A stretch of 64,000 nt of DNA from Mycolicibacterium wolinskyi (GTDB lineage Bacteria; Actinomycetota; Actinomycetes; Mycobacteriales; Mycobacteriaceae): contig NZ_LQQA01000004.1 of NCBI RefSeq assembly GCF_002101965.1, positions 186,001 through 250,000 of the forward strand, read 5' to 3'. Shown one piece after another: positions 29,662 through 38,977 of the stretch (within the stretch, counting starts at the first letter, position 1; each line of letters starts with the position of its first letter). The notes beneath the pieces are model-generated. The model had not been told where the DNA came from, did no database searches, and saw only the letters and a program-made list of their open reading frames with translations. The position numbers and the translations under genes were made by a program.

Positions 29662-32001
29662 ATGGCCGAGGACCCCGGTACCGGCCAGGCCGTGCAGTCT
29701 CCTCCCGCGCTGCCCGAGATCATGCCGCCCGACACGGCCAAGACCAGCGCCTCGCGCCGGGTGCGGGCCCGGCTGGCCCGCCGGATGACAGCTCAGCGCA
29801 GCGCCGTCAACCCGGTGCTCGAACCGCTCGTCGCGGTGCACCGCGAGATTTACCCCAAGGCCGACCTGCAGCTGTTGCAGCGCGCGTACGACGTCGCCGA
29901 GCAACGGCACGCCGACCAGCTCCGCAAGTCGGGCGACCCCTACATCACCCATCCGCTGGCGGTGGCCAACATCCTGGCCGAGCTCGGGATGGACACGACC
30001 ACGCTGGTGGCCGCGCTGCTGCACGACACCGTCGAGGACACCGGTTACACGCTCGAAGCGCTGACCGCCGAGTTCGGCGCCGAGGTGGGACATCTGGTCG
30101 ACGGGGTCACCAAGCTCGACAAGGTCGTGCTCGGCTCGGCCGCCGAAGGCGAGACCATCCGCAAGATGATCATCGCGATGGCCCGCGACCCACGGGTGCT
30201 GGTGATCAAGGTCGCCGACCGCCTGCACAACATGCGCACCATGCGGTTCCTGCCGCCCGAGAAGCAGGCGCGCAAGGCCCGCGAGACGCTGGAAGTCATT
30301 GCGCCCCTTGCTCATCGGCTGGGCATGGCCACCGTCAAGTGGGAGCTGGAGGATCTGTCCTTCGCGATCCTGCATCCCAAGAAGTACGAGGAAATCGTGC
30401 GGTTGGTCGCCGACCGGGCGCCTTCGCGCGATACCTACCTGGCCAAGGTGCGTGCCGAGATCGGCGTCGCGCTGTCGGCCATGAAGATCAACGCCGTGGT
30501 GGAGGGCCGTCCCAAGCACTACTGGTCGATCTATCAGAAGATGATCGTCAAGGGCCGGGATTTCGACGACATCCACGATCTGGTGGGCGTGCGCATCCTG
30601 TGTGACGAGATCCGCGACTGTTATGCCGCGGTGGGCGTCGTGCACTCGCTGTGGCAGCCGATGGCCGGTCGGTTCAAGGACTACATCGCCCAGCCGCGCT
30701 ACGGCGTGTACCAGTCGTTGCACACCACCGTCGTCGGCCCCGAGGGCAAGCCGCTCGAAGTGCAGATCCGCACGCGCGACATGCACCGCACGGCCGAGTA
30801 CGGCATCGCCGCCCACTGGCGCTACAAGGAAGCCAAGGGCCGCAACGGCGTTCCGCACAGCCACGCCGCTGCCGAGATCGACGACATGGCCTGGATGCGC
30901 CAGCTTCTCGACTGGCAGCGGGAGGCCGCCGACCCGGGCGAGTTCCTGGAGTCGCTGCGCTACGACCTCGCGGTGCAGGAGATCTTCGTGTTCACCCCGA
31001 AGGGTGACGTCATCACCCTGCCGACCGGCTCCACCCCGGTCGATTTCGCCTACGCCGTGCACACCGAGGTCGGCCACCGCTGCATCGGAGCACGCGTCAA
31101 CGGCCGGCTCGTCGCGTTGGAACGCAAACTCGAAAACGGCGAAGTGGTCGAGGTTTTCACATCCAAGGCGCCCAACGCCGGGCCGTCGCGCGACTGGCAG
31201 ACCTTCGTCGTGTCGCCGCGGGCGAAAGCCAAGATCCGGCAGTGGTTCGCGAAGGAACGTCGCGAGGAAGCCCTGGAGTCCGGCAAGGACGCCATTGCCC
31301 GCGAGGTCCGTCGTGGCGGGCTTCCGTTGCAGCGCTTGATGAATGCCGAGACGATGGGCGCCCTGGCCCGTGAACTGCGCTACACCGACGTGTCGGCGCT
31401 CTACACCGCGGTCGGTGAAGGCCACGTCTCGGCACGGCATGTCGTGCAGCGGCTGCTCGCTCAGTTCGGCGGGGACGAGGCCGCCGAGGACGAGCTTGCC
31501 GAGCGGTCCACGCCGGCCACCATGCCGGTGCGCCAGCGCAGCACCGACGACACCGGCGTGGCGGTGCCCGGTGCACCCGGCACCCTGACCAAACTGGCCA
31601 AGTGCTGCACGCCCGTCCCGGGCGACACCATCATGGGCTTCGTCACGCGCGGCGGCGGAGTCAGCGTGCACCGCACCGACTGCACGAACGCCGAATCGCT
31701 GCAACAGCAGTCCGAACGCATCATCGAGGTCGAGTGGGCGCCGTCGCCGTCGTCGGTGTTCCTGGTCGCGATCCAGGTGGAGGCGCTCGACCGGCACCGG
31801 CTCCTGTCGGACGTGACGCGGGTGCTGGCCGACGAGAAGGTCAACATCCTGTCGGCGTCGGTCACCACGTCCAATGACCGGGTGGCCATCAGCCGGTTCA
31901 CGTTCGAGATGGGCGACCCCAAACACCTCGGGCATCTGCTGAGCGTCGTCCGCAACGTCGAAGGTGTCTACGACGTGTACCGCGTCACGAGCGCGGCCTG
32001 A
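29662..32001 (+). CDS. relA: bifunctional (p)ppGpp synthetase/hydrolase (RSH)
   Basis: 779-residue stringent-response enzyme. The hydrolase HD domain has HDTVED at residues 121-126; the synthetase domain has [15 protein letters not shown] near 297 and [15 protein letters not shown] near 350. A TGS domain ([23 protein letters not shown]) follows at about 440-500, then the zinc-finger-like [10 protein letters not shown], then an ACT domain at about 690-770. The synthetase loop EX-D and HD residues are intact, so both activities are expected. ATG 29662 with AGGAGG eight bases upstream is preferred over GTG 29653, which lies within the RBS. Confidence 0.96.
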   Translation: MAEDPGTGQAVQSPPALPEIMPPDTAKTSASRRVRARLARRMTAQRSAVNPVLEPLVAVHREIYPKADLQLLQRAYDVAEQRHADQLRKSGDPYITHPLAVANILAELGMDTTTLVAALLHDTVEDTGYTLEALTAEFGAEVGHLVDGVTKLDKVVLGSAAEGETIRKMIIAMARDPRVLVIKVADRLHNMRTMRFLPPEKQARKARETLEVIAPLAHRLGMATVKWELEDLSFAILHPKKYEEIVRLVADRAPSRDTYLAKVRAEIGVALSAMKINAVVEGRPKHYWSIYQKMIVKGRDFDDIHDLVGVRILCDEIRDCYAAVGVVHSLWQPMAGRFKDYIAQPRYGVYQSLHTTVVGPEGKPLEVQIRTRDMHRTAEYGIAAHWRYKEAKGRNGVPHSHAAAEIDDMAWMRQLLDWQREAADPGEFLESLRYDLAVQEIFVFTPKGDVITLPTGSTPVDFAYAVHTEVGHRCIGARVNGRLVALERKLENGEVVEVFTSKAPNAGPSRDWQTFVVSPRAKAKIRQWFAKERREEALESGKDAIAREVRRGGLPLQRLMNAETMGALARELRYTDVSALYTAVGEGHVSARHVVQRLLAQFGGDEAAEDELAERSTPATMPVRQRSTDDTGVAVPGAPGTLTKLAKCCTPVPGDTIMGFVTRGGGVSVHRTDCTNAESLQQQSERIIEVEWAPSPSSVFLVAIQVEALDRHRLLSDVTRVLADEKVNILSASVTTSNDRVAISRFTFEMGDPKHLGHLLSVVRNVEGVYDVYRVTSAA

Positions 32002-32010
32002 GCTTCCTCC

Positions 32011-32026
32011 GCGCGGTTAGCCGCGC
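32011..32026. terminator. short hairpin between convergent relA and ehuA
   Basis: GCGCGG (32011-32016), loop TTAG, CCGCGC (32021-32026). The loop contains the TAA stop of the minus-strand ABC gene. It lies 9 nt after the relA stop and may end transcription from both sides. Confidence 0.5.
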
Positions 32027-32802
32027 TCCAGGACAGCCCGCAGGAACGTCCGCGTCCGCTCGTGCTCGGGTGAGGTGAACAACTTGTCCGGCGGGGCGTC
32101 CTCCACGATGCGGCCGCCGTCGAACATCAATACGCGGTCGGACACCTCGCGGGCGAAGTCCATTTCGTGTGTGACACACAGGAACGTGATGTCGGTGCTC
32201 TCGGCGATGTCCTTGAGCAACGAGAGGACGCCCGCGACCAGTTCCGGATCGAGCGCCGAGGTCACCTCGTCGAGCAGCAGCACATCGGGTTTCATCGCCA
32301 GCGCCCGCGCGATCGCGACGCGTTGTTGCTGCCCGCCGGAGAGCTCTGAGGGGTGCGCGTCGGCCTTCTCCGGCATGCCGACGAGCTCGAGCAGGCGCTG
32401 TGCCCGGTCCTCGGCCTCGTCGCGGGGAAGGTTGAGGGTGTGGATCGGTGCCTCGGTGATGTTGTGCAGCACCGACATGTTGGGGAACAGATTGAATTGC
32501 TGGAAGACCATGCCGATCCGCTTGCGCAACTGCCGTTGATGATTGTCGTCGGCAGGCACCTCGCGGCCGCGTCGGATCATGTGGCTCAGGCATTCGCCAT
32601 CGACGTAGATCCGGCCCTCGGTCACCTGCTCCAAGGTCATCAGCAGCCGCAGGATCGTGGTTTTGCCCGAACCACTCGGCCCGATCAGGGTGACGAATTC
32701 GCCTGGCCGCACCGAGAAGTCGAGGCCGTCCAGCACCACGTGGTCGCCGAATCGCTTGACGACGCCTGCGAATCGGACCATCTCAGCTGCTGTATCGGAC
32801 AC
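32017..32802 (-). CDS. ehuA: ectoine/hydroxyectoine-type ABC transporter ATP-binding protein
   Basis: 261-residue ABC ATPase of the polar amino acid class. Walker A GPSGSGKTT near 42-50, signature LSGGQQQRVAIARAL, Walker B VLLLDEVTSALDPE and the switch His in CVTHEMDFAREV are present. The insert with GREVPADDNHQRQLRK after the Q-loop region resembles ectoine transporter EhuA proteins as I know them. GTG 32802 with GGAGAGG upstream overlaps ehuD by 20 nt; ATG 32781 has no RBS. It is last of four genes binding protein, permease, permease, ATPase. Substrate assignment rests on operon form and is an inference. Confidence 0.8.
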   Translation of the reverse strand: MSDTAAEMVRFAGVVKRFGDHVVLDGLDFSVRPGEFVTLIGPSGSGKTTILRLLMTLEQVTEGRIYVDGECLSHMIRRGREVPADDNHQRQLRKRIGMVFQQFNLFPNMSVLHNITEAPIHTLNLPRDEAEDRAQRLLELVGMPEKADAHPSELSGGQQQRVAIARALAMKPDVLLLDEVTSALDPELVAGVLSLLKDIAESTDITFLCVTHEMDFAREVSDRVLMFDGGRIVEDAPPDKLFTSPEHERTRTFLRAVLERG

Positions 32803-33442
32803 GCCTCTCCAACCATCGAACGAGTAGGGATGCTGAGTAGCTCAGCACCAGGAACAAGACACCGGCGATCGTCATCGGTTCGACGTACCGAAACGCTTGT
32901 GAGCCGGCCTGATTGGCCACTCCGACGACGTCGAGCACACCGATCGTCAGGAGCAGCGGGGTCTCCTTGAGCATGGAGATCGTGTAATTGCCGAGCGCGG
33001 GCAACACCCGGGGAATCGCCTGCGGCAGGATCACCGCCGTCCACGTCCGCCGTGTCGGCAGGCTGAGCGCGGTCGCGGCTTCCCACTGTCCGACGGGGAC
33101 GGCCTCGATGCCGGCCCGGTACACCTCGGCGGTGTAGGTCGAGTAATGCAGGCCGATCGCGATGATCCCGGTGGTCAGCGGGTCGAACTTGAGGCCGAAA
33201 CTGGGCAGGACGAAAAAGAAGAAGAAGATCTGCACCAGCAGCGGTGTGCTCCGGACGAATTCGATGAACGCCCAAACCGTCGTACTGACCACCCGATTGC
33301 CTACCCGGCGCAACAATGCCAGCACGAGGCCCAGCGCATACGCCAGCACCGAACCGAACACCGTGGCGATCAAGGTGATTCGCAGGCCGTCGACGACGAT
33401 GGTCGGCAGCACCTCCCAGGCATAGTCCCAATCCCAGACCAT
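32783..33442 (-). CDS. ehuD: ABC transporter permease, EhuD-like
   Basis: 219-residue inner-membrane permease of the HisMQ family. It has five predicted helices, the family FVRSTPLLVQIFFFFFVLPSFG segment and the EAA-type loop EAATALSLPTRRTWTAVILPQA that contacts the ATPase. ATG 33442 overlaps the preceding permease stop by one base (TGATG). It pairs with the EhuC-like permease to form the membrane channel. Confidence 0.82.
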   Translation of the reverse strand: MVWDWDYAWEVLPTIVVDGLRITLIATVFGSVLAYALGLVLALLRRVGNRVVSTTVWAFIEFVRSTPLLVQIFFFFFVLPSFGLKFDPLTTGIIAIGLHYSTYTAEVYRAGIEAVPVGQWEAATALSLPTRRTWTAVILPQAIPRVLPALGNYTISMLKETPLLLTIGVLDVVGVANQAGSQAFRYVEPMTIAGVLFLVLSYSASLLVRWLERRVRYSS

Positions 33443-34179
33443 CAGCCCACCCGCCCCGCACCGGCGGGCACACTTCCGCGACCGAACCGGGTCAGCACAC
33501 CGCGCCGCGGCGGCGGTTGCCTGCCGACCATTTTGGCGGCCTTGCTTTCGAGCACGCGCATGACGAAGGTGATCGCCACCGCGAGCGCCAGATAGAACAA
33601 CAGCACGATCGTCCAGATGACGGCCGAGTCGGAGATGTAGTTGTTGACCAGCACTTCGCGGGCCTGGTAGGTCATCTCGTGCACGGTGATCATCGTCAAG
33701 AGCGAACTGCTTTTGAGCAATTGGATGAACAGGTTGTTGAAGGGCGGAACCATCTCGACGAGGGCCTGCGGCAGGATCACTCGCCGCATCCGTTGTGCGG
33801 GTGTGAAATTCAGTGCGACACACCCTTCGTACTGAGCGCGGGGCACAGCCTGGATCGCGCCGCGGACGATTTCGGCTCCGTAGGCCCCGTGGTTGAGCCC
33901 GAGCACGACGATGCCGGCGGCCATCGGAACGATCTGATAGCCCACGAGGACCGGGAGCACGAAGTAGATCCACAGCAGCTGGACGACTTCGGATGTGCCC
34001 CGCCAGATCTCGACGTAGATGCGGGCGAGCGTGCGCACGATGCGCGATTTCGACAGCATGGCCAGGCCGGCGAGGAACGACAGCACGGCGGCGATGACGA
34101 TGCCGCCGAGCGTTGCCACCACCGTCAGCAGCAGGCCCTGGGCGATGGTGTCGACGAAGAAACCGACGTTGTCGAACAT
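33442..34179 (-). CDS. ehuC: ABC transporter permease, EhuC-like
   Basis: 245-residue HisMQ-type permease. Helices span about 10-35, 55-85, 90-110, 150-170 and 195-215. RGTSEVVQLLWIYFVLPVLVG and the EAA loop YEGCVALNFTPAQRMRRVILPQALVEM are typical. A basic, Pro/Arg-rich cytoplasmic C-terminus (RQPPPRRGVLTRFGRG) extends about 25 residues beyond the last helix. ATG lies 10 nt after the binding-protein stop. Confidence 0.82.
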   Translation of the reverse strand: MFDNVGFFVDTIAQGLLLTVVATLGGIVIAAVLSFLAGLAMLSKSRIVRTLARIYVEIWRGTSEVVQLLWIYFVLPVLVGYQIVPMAAGIVVLGLNHGAYGAEIVRGAIQAVPRAQYEGCVALNFTPAQRMRRVILPQALVEMVPPFNNLFIQLLKSSSLLTMITVHEMTYQAREVLVNNYISDSAVIWTIVLLFYLALAVAITFVMRVLESKAAKMVGRQPPPRRGVLTRFGRGSVPAGAGRVG

Positions 34180-34189
34180 CAGGCCGGCC

Positions 34190-35083
34190 TCAGGCGGCCG
34201 CGCAGAGCTTCTCGGTGGTCACATCCTCAGGCACTTGGTTGTCGGCGGTGAAGCCGAACGGGGCGACGATGTCCAGCCAGGCGCCGCTGTCCTGAAGCTT
34301 CTTCAGTTCGGTGTTGAACTGCTCGACCAGTTCGTCGTCGCCTTTACGGAACACGAACCCACCGGCCTGGATCTGCTCCTCGCCGTCGACAACCGGGACA
34401 AAACCCTTGGTGACCTCCAGCGGGGCGCCGGGATTGTCGGCGAGCATCCGGCGCAGCGAGATATCGGTCAGCGCACCGCAGTAGGCCCGCTGGTCACGCA
34501 ACGCCTGGAACATCTCGGGTTGACCCCGATAGGACTGGATGTTGCCCGGCGGGATACCAAGATCCTTGGCGACGGCCTCCTCGACGGTGCCCGACAGCAC
34601 TGCCAGCGCCACGCCCTGGGCCTTGACGTCGTCGAAATTGTTGATTCGCTGCGGGTTTCCGCGTGGCACGAGCAGTGCCGTCGGCGTCACGTAATCGACC
34701 GCCGAGAACTGGGCGTTCTGGCAGCGGTCGGGCAGGATCGCCATCCCGGCGGCCACCATGTCATATTGGCTGGCGTTCAGTGCGGGGATGAGTTGGCCGA
34801 ACTCGACCTGGGTGGCATCGACCCGATCGATTCCCATCGCCTTGAAGACCGCCTTGGCGACCTCGGGCGCCTCGCCGGTCACCGTGCCGTTCTGGGTGTA
34901 CCCATAAGGAACCTCACCGGCGATGCCGATCTTGATGGCCCCGGCATCCTTGATCCGCTGTAATGTGCCGCCATCACCCGCCTGTGGCACCTTCGAACAA
35001 CTTGCCAGCAGCGCGGGCGCCCCCAGTGCGAACGCGCCGGCCGCGCCGCCCGCGCGCAAGAAATCTCGTCGTGTCCAGCTCAT
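34190..35083 (-). CDS. ehuB: ABC transporter solute-binding lipoprotein, EhuB-like, Tat signal
   Basis: 297 residues from ATG 35083 (RBS AAGGA seven bases upstream). The N-terminus MSWTRRDFLRAGGAAGAFA is a twin-arginine signal ending in the lipobox ALLASC (Cys near 29), so it should be exported folded by Tat and lipidated. The mature part is a family 3 amino-acid binding protein (IKIGIAGEVPYGY, FGQLIPALNASQYDMVAAGM). An upstream GTG would add 15 residues before the signal and is unlikely. It is first gene of the importer operon; the 81-nt leader holds partial inverted repeats but no operator I can name. Confidence 0.82.
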   Translation of the reverse strand: MSWTRRDFLRAGGAAGAFALGAPALLASCSKVPQAGDGGTLQRIKDAGAIKIGIAGEVPYGYTQNGTVTGEAPEVAKAVFKAMGIDRVDATQVEFGQLIPALNASQYDMVAAGMAILPDRCQNAQFSAVDYVTPTALLVPRGNPQRINNFDDVKAQGVALAVLSGTVEEAVAKDLGIPPGNIQSYRGQPEMFQALRDQRAYCGALTDISLRRMLADNPGAPLEVTKGFVPVVDGEEQIQAGGFVFRKGDDELVEQFNTELKKLQDSGAWLDIVAPFGFTADNQVPEDVTTEKLCAAA

Positions 35084-35164
35084 GCTCAGTCCTTGTCGTA
35101 TCCACACGTTCACACTCGTATCGACCACAGTTCGATCTGAACGTATGCAAATCGTGCGGGCAGG

Positions 35165-36256
35165 TCAAAACCCCGCGCGGTTCTGGACGCGCACAGGTGG
35201 GCCGGGCCGGCGCCGGAGCAAATACACCGCCGCGCCGAGCACCAGGATCGCCAAGGCGATGCCCGCCGCGATCACCGCCGCCCGTACGCTCGTCAAAAAC
35301 ATTGTGGGAGGCAGGGTTTCGGGTGCCGAGGATTCGTAGGTGAGCGTTACCGGCAATGAGCCCGACGTCAACAGACTGGCCACTTCGCGTGCCGAATCGG
35401 CGTCGAAGTTGCCGGTGATCTGTGTACGTCCGCCCGGTATCGCTTCCATGATCTCGGGTGCGCTGACGACTCGCGTGTCGAGGGTGAACGCGGTCTGGGT
35501 GCCGACGTTGGCGGCGGTGAACTCGGCCCAGTCGCGGGCGGCCGACTCGTCGAACTCCACGTCGACGACGTATTCGCCGCTCGCCGAATCGCGGTCGGAT
35601 TCGGCATGACGGATCTGGTCACCGCCCAGAACCGATTTGTCGAGCAGGTACACCGTCCTGCCGTCCGCCGAGCACGTGACCAGCGGCAGGTTCGGGTCGT
35701 CGTGGCCGGCCAGCACATCGTGCTCGGCGCAGCGGGTGGACTGAAACTGCAGGGAGAGGATCTGGATGCTCTCGTCGGTACTCTGCCGGAGTTGCTTCTC
35801 GTCGGCGATCTTCTGTGCGTTGCCGGGCGCGGGTGGTGTGGTTGCCGGCGCGGGCGTTTTCGGATCTTCGACCGCCATCGCGTGGATGACGGGCCGCACA
35901 AAGAGCTGCCCGGTCGCGAAGACGTCCCGGATGTCGTCGGTGTTCAGGTCCCGACCCGGCACCGTGACCTCGACGCTCTCGCCGGACGCTGCGGTCCGGG
36001 CGCCCGACATGCCGAGCGTGTTGAGCCGTTCCTCGACGATCTGCGGCACGCGCGCGATGGCGTCGGGGGAGGGCGGCCCACCGTCTTGCGTCTGCATCGC
36101 GAAGGTCAGCCGGGTCCCTTCGCGTGCCTCCCAGACACCCTTCGTCAAAAACACCACCAGCAGGTACCCGAGCACGAGCACCATGAGCACGAGCACCACG
36201 ACGACCCGTGCCGGGCCGCGGCTGGGCGGGGGAGCGCTGGGCGCTGTGCGACGCAC
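35165..36256 (-). CDS. SecD-like protein lacking the C-terminal channel helices
   Basis: 363 residues. Helix 1 (about 19-38, VVVVLVLMVLVLGYLLVVFL) is followed by a periplasmic domain closely related to that of the SecD in this window ([71 protein letters not shown]) and then one last helix (about 325-348). It stops there, while SecD at 24252 goes on for five more helices. The proline-rich insertion is reduced to a dozen residues. The frame is intact, so this is a stable short paralogue rather than a fresh deletion. Start GTG 36256. Its neighbours are two anchored cyclophilins. Confidence 0.85.
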   Translation of the reverse strand: MRRTAPSAPPPSRGPARVVVVLVLMVLVLGYLLVVFLTKGVWEAREGTRLTFAMQTQDGGPPSPDAIARVPQIVEERLNTLGMSGARTAASGESVEVTVPGRDLNTDDIRDVFATGQLFVRPVIHAMAVEDPKTPAPATTPPAPGNAQKIADEKQLRQSTDESIQILSLQFQSTRCAEHDVLAGHDDPNLPLVTCSADGRTVYLLDKSVLGGDQIRHAESDRDSASGEYVVDVEFDESAARDWAEFTAANVGTQTAFTLDTRVVSAPEIMEAIPGGRTQITGNFDADSAREVASLLTSGSLPVTLTYESSAPETLPPTMFLTSVRAAVIAAGIALAILVLGAAVYLLRRRPGPPVRVQNRAGF

Positions 36257-36287
36257 AGCCCAACCCTATGCCGACGTCGAGGCCGGG

Positions 36288-37256
36288 TCAGTCCAACAGG
36301 GCTGAGGTGATGGTCACCGGCGTCGCGGGCTTGCCGTCGTCGCCTCCGCCCTCGATGCCGCCCGCCGCGATCCGGTCCACCGTGGCCAGGCCGGTCTCGT
36401 CGACCGTGCCGAACACCGTGTACGTCGGCGGCAGCATCGAGTCCTCGTACACCACGAAGAACTGGCTGCCGTTGGTGCCGGTGCCCGCGTTCGCCGACGC
36501 CACCGTGCCACGCGGATAGACCACGGGTGTGCGCAACCCGGGATCGGAGAGCCGGTACTGGTTCGTCGGGTATTCGTTGGGGAACTGGTAGCCCGGCCCA
36601 CCCATACCGGTGCCCGACGGATCACCGCACTGCAGCACCGACAGCTCACCGGCCGTGAGCCGGTGACAGGGGGTGTCGTCGAAGAAGCCCTGCTGCGCGA
36701 GGCTCGCGAAATTGTTGACCGTGCACGGCGCCTGACCGTTGGCCAGATCGATGCCGATGTTGCCGCGGTCGGTGGTGATGCTGGCGGTGACGATGGCCGG
36801 CTCGGTTGGCACGGTGCCGGTACGCGGCGGCGTGGCGGGCTTCACCGCAGGTTCGGTGGTCGCCGGGTATTGGCAGTTGGCGCCGAGGTTGGGTGGCGGA
36901 TCGAACGCCGGGAGTGCGTTACCCGGCGACGCGCTGCGCGTGCCCTCCCGGGGCAGGTTGTCGGCGGTCTGCACCAGCGCCACGGCGAAAATCACCATGA
37001 GCACCACCAACAGGATGGACAGCGCCGTCAGCGCATAGCCGATGACGAGCCCCGCGATCGCCATGCCGCGGCCCTGCTCGCCGTTGCGCTTGATCTGCGA
37101 CAGCGAGATGTGCCCGAAGACAATGCCCAATGGCGCGAACAGGAATGCGCACACCAGCGACGCGATGGCCATGCTGTTGGTGCGCGGCGGCGGATACCCG
37201 ACCGGATAACCGGGATGGCCCGGTGGGTATCCGCCGTACGGTGGCGGCGCTGACAA
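36288..37256 (-). CDS. DUF4190 membrane domain fused to cyclophilin-type peptidyl-prolyl isomerase
   Basis: 322 residues. A Pro/Gly/Tyr-rich N-terminus (GGYPPGHPGYPVGYPPP) leads into a DUF4190-type two-helix region (MAIASLVCAFLFAPLGIVFGHI and GMAIAGLVIGYALTALSILL, about 29-90), then a linker and an extracytoplasmic cyclophilin domain (TDRGNIGIDL, PCHRLT, LQCGDPSGTG, NGSQFFVVYED). The start is TTG 37256, nine nt after the ppiB stop; MAIAS at 37172 is an alternative that would cut the proline tail. The isomerase half is closely similar to its neighbour, indicating duplication followed by an anchor swap. Confidence 0.82.
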   Translation of the reverse strand: MSAPPPYGGYPPGHPGYPVGYPPPRTNSMAIASLVCAFLFAPLGIVFGHISLSQIKRNGEQGRGMAIAGLVIGYALTALSILLVVLMVIFAVALVQTADNLPREGTRSASPGNALPAFDPPPNLGANCQYPATTEPAVKPATPPRTGTVPTEPAIVTASITTDRGNIGIDLANGQAPCTVNNFASLAQQGFFDDTPCHRLTAGELSVLQCGDPSGTGMGGPGYQFPNEYPTNQYRLSDPGLRTPVVYPRGTVASANAGTGTNGSQFFVVYEDSMLPPTYTVFGTVDETGLATVDRIAAGGIEGGGDDGKPATPVTITSALLD

Positions 37257-37265
37257 GGTGATCGA

Positions 37266-38138
37266 TCAGTCCAGCGCGACGGACTTCAGCTGAACATCGA
37301 GCGCAGGCTTGCCGTCCGGTCCGCCGCCTTCGACCCCCGCCGCGGCGATCTTGTCGAGCGTGGCCAGGCCGGTGTCGTCGATCTTGCCGAACGCGGTGTA
37401 GCCGGGCGGCAGCTGCGAATCCTTGTATACGAGGAAGAACTGGCTGCCGTTGGTACCCGGCCCCGCATTGGCCATGGCCACGGTGCCGCGCGGGTACACG
37501 ACCGGCTGCTGCAGCGCGGGGTTGTCCGGCTGGTACTGGTTCGTCGGGTACTCGTTGGCGAACTGGTATCCCGGTCCGCCGGTGCCGGTGCCCGTCGGAT
37601 CGCCGCACTGCAGCACCGAGAGCCCGCCGGTGGTCAGGCGGTGGCACGGGGTGTCGTTGAAATAGTTCTGCCCGGCCAGGCTCGCGAAGCTGTTCACCGT
37701 GCACGGCGCCTTGGCGTTGTCGAGCTGCAGGCCGATGTTGCCCTGCGTGGTGACCACGCTGACGCTCACGTTCGCCGGGTCGGTGGGGACCTTGCCGGTC
37801 CGCGGGGGATTGACCTGCTTGCTGGCTTCCCCGGCGGCCGGGTACTGGCAGTTGGCACCGAGGTCGGCCGGGGCCACGAACGCGGGCAGCTGGCCGTCGG
37901 CGGCCGGCTGTGCCGGAGCGTCGGCGGGTGTCGTGGTGGCAGCGGACGCGGTGGTGCTGTTGGAATCCTTGCTGGTGATCACGAACGTGGCCACGACGGC
38001 GCCGATGACCACGACGGCGGCCACGGCAGAGCCGACGATCGTGTAGATGCGTCGTTTGCGTTCCTGGGCTGCGCGACGCTCCAGCTGGCGTTCCAGCTTG
38101 CGCTTGGCCGTCGCACGCCGTTGTTCGTTGGTCGGCAC
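37266..38138 (-). CDS. ppiB: membrane-anchored cyclophilin-type peptidyl-prolyl cis-trans isomerase
   Basis: 290 residues: a basic cytoplasmic N-terminus (RRATAKRKLERQLERRAAQERKRR), one helix (about 31-53), a Thr/Ala/Pro linker and a cyclophilin domain outside the membrane (TTQGNIGLQLDN, PCHRLT, CGDPTGTG, NGSQFFLVYKD). It corresponds to ppiB (Rv2582), which lies between relA and hisS in M. tuberculosis. It should speed proline isomerisation in exported proteins. GTG 38138 with GAGAGGA upstream; divergent from the next gene. Confidence 0.88.
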   Translation of the reverse strand: MPTNEQRRATAKRKLERQLERRAAQERKRRIYTIVGSAVAAVVVIGAVVATFVITSKDSNSTTASAATTTPADAPAQPAADGQLPAFVAPADLGANCQYPAAGEASKQVNPPRTGKVPTDPANVSVSVVTTQGNIGLQLDNAKAPCTVNSFASLAGQNYFNDTPCHRLTTGGLSVLQCGDPTGTGTGGPGYQFANEYPTNQYQPDNPALQQPVVYPRGTVAMANAGPGTNGSQFFLVYKDSQLPPGYTAFGKIDDTGLATLDKIAAAGVEGGGPDGKPALDVQLKSVALD

Positions 38139-38275
38139 TGCGGCAGTCCTCTCCCTCGTATGTGCATGTCATGGGTAATTCGAGTCGGCAACGAGTGTGC
38201 CAGGCGATGCTGAGCAAAGCCCTAACGACCCGCATGAACATCCGGCGCGAAGTTTGGCCATGGGAAACTGGCACT

Positions 38276-38977
38276 GTGTTGATCACCGGATTTCCGGCCG
38301 GGATGCTGGCGTGCAACTGCTACGTCCTGGCCGAGCGTCCCGGAGCCGACGCGATCATCGTCGACCCCGGTCAGCGGGCCATGGGCCCGTTGCGCCGCAT
38401 CCTCGACGAGAACCGCCTCACGCCGGCCGCGGTCCTGCTCACCCATGGGCACGTCGATCACATCTGGTCCGCGCAGAAGGTGGCCGACACCTACGGCTGC
38501 CCGGCGTACATCCACCCCGAGGACCGGTTCATGCTGACCGATCCCATCAAGGGGTTCGGGCCGCGGCTGGCCCAGCTCGCGTTCGGGGTCCTGTTCTCCG
38601 AACCCAAGCAGCTGGTCGAGCTGGACCGGGACGGCGCCTCGGTCGAACTCGGGGGCATCACCGTCGCCGTCGACCACACGCCGGGGCACACCCGCGGGTC
38701 GGTCATCTTTCGCGTCGCCGGCGGGCAGGAGCGCAGCGACCGGGGCTTCGGCACCGCAGGCCCGTCGGACGTCGTGTTCACGGGCGATACGCTGTTCCGG
38801 TCCTCGGTGGGACGCACCGATCTGCCCGGCGGCAGCGGACGTGACCTGCTCGGGTCGATCGTGACAAAACTGTTGGTGCTCGACGACGACACCGTGGTAC
38901 TACCGGGACACGGTCCGCGCTCGACGATTGGGCACGAACGCCGCACCAACCCATTTCTCGAAGGTTTGACTCTGTGA
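38276..38977 (+). CDS. metallo-beta-lactamase-fold hydrolase (glyoxalase II-like)
   Basis: 233 residues with the metal-binding motif THGHVDH (residues 56-62), a second ligand set in [15 protein letters not shown] (bridging Asp) and [11 protein letters not shown]. This is the order found in hydroxyacylglutathione hydrolase-like enzymes; in mycobacteria the thiol may be mycothiol, which is inference. GTG 38276 followed by TTG gives [18 protein letters not shown], matching the usual family start; an open frame upstream is not supported. Its stop overlaps the hisS GTG. Orthologue position: Rv2581c. Confidence 0.87.
   Translation: MLITGFPAGMLACNCYVLAERPGADAIIVDPGQRAMGPLRRILDENRLTPAAVLLTHGHVDHIWSAQKVADTYGCPAYIHPEDRFMLTDPIKGFGPRLAQLAFGVLFSEPKQLVELDRDGASVELGGITVAVDHTPGHTRGSVIFRVAGGQERSDRGFGTAGPSDVVFTGDTLFRSSVGRTDLPGGSGRDLLGSIVTKLLVLDDDTVVLPGHGPRSTIGHERRTNPFLEGLTL

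Noticed and set aside
29635..31935. 766-codon open frame antisense to the (p)ppGpp synthetase gene
   Set aside because: It mirrors the codon structure of relA; high third-position GC on one strand removes stops from the antisense frame. The translation is His/Arg/Asp-rich without domains.
35084..35164. Partial inverted repeat GTTC-N5-GAAC and repeated GATACGA before ehuB
   Set aside because: Short, imperfect and single-copy; no basis to name a regulator.
36919..38316. 465-codon open frame spanning both cyclophilin genes
   Set aside because: It is a shifted frame across two clear genes, Arg/Gly/Pro-rich and without a plausible start.
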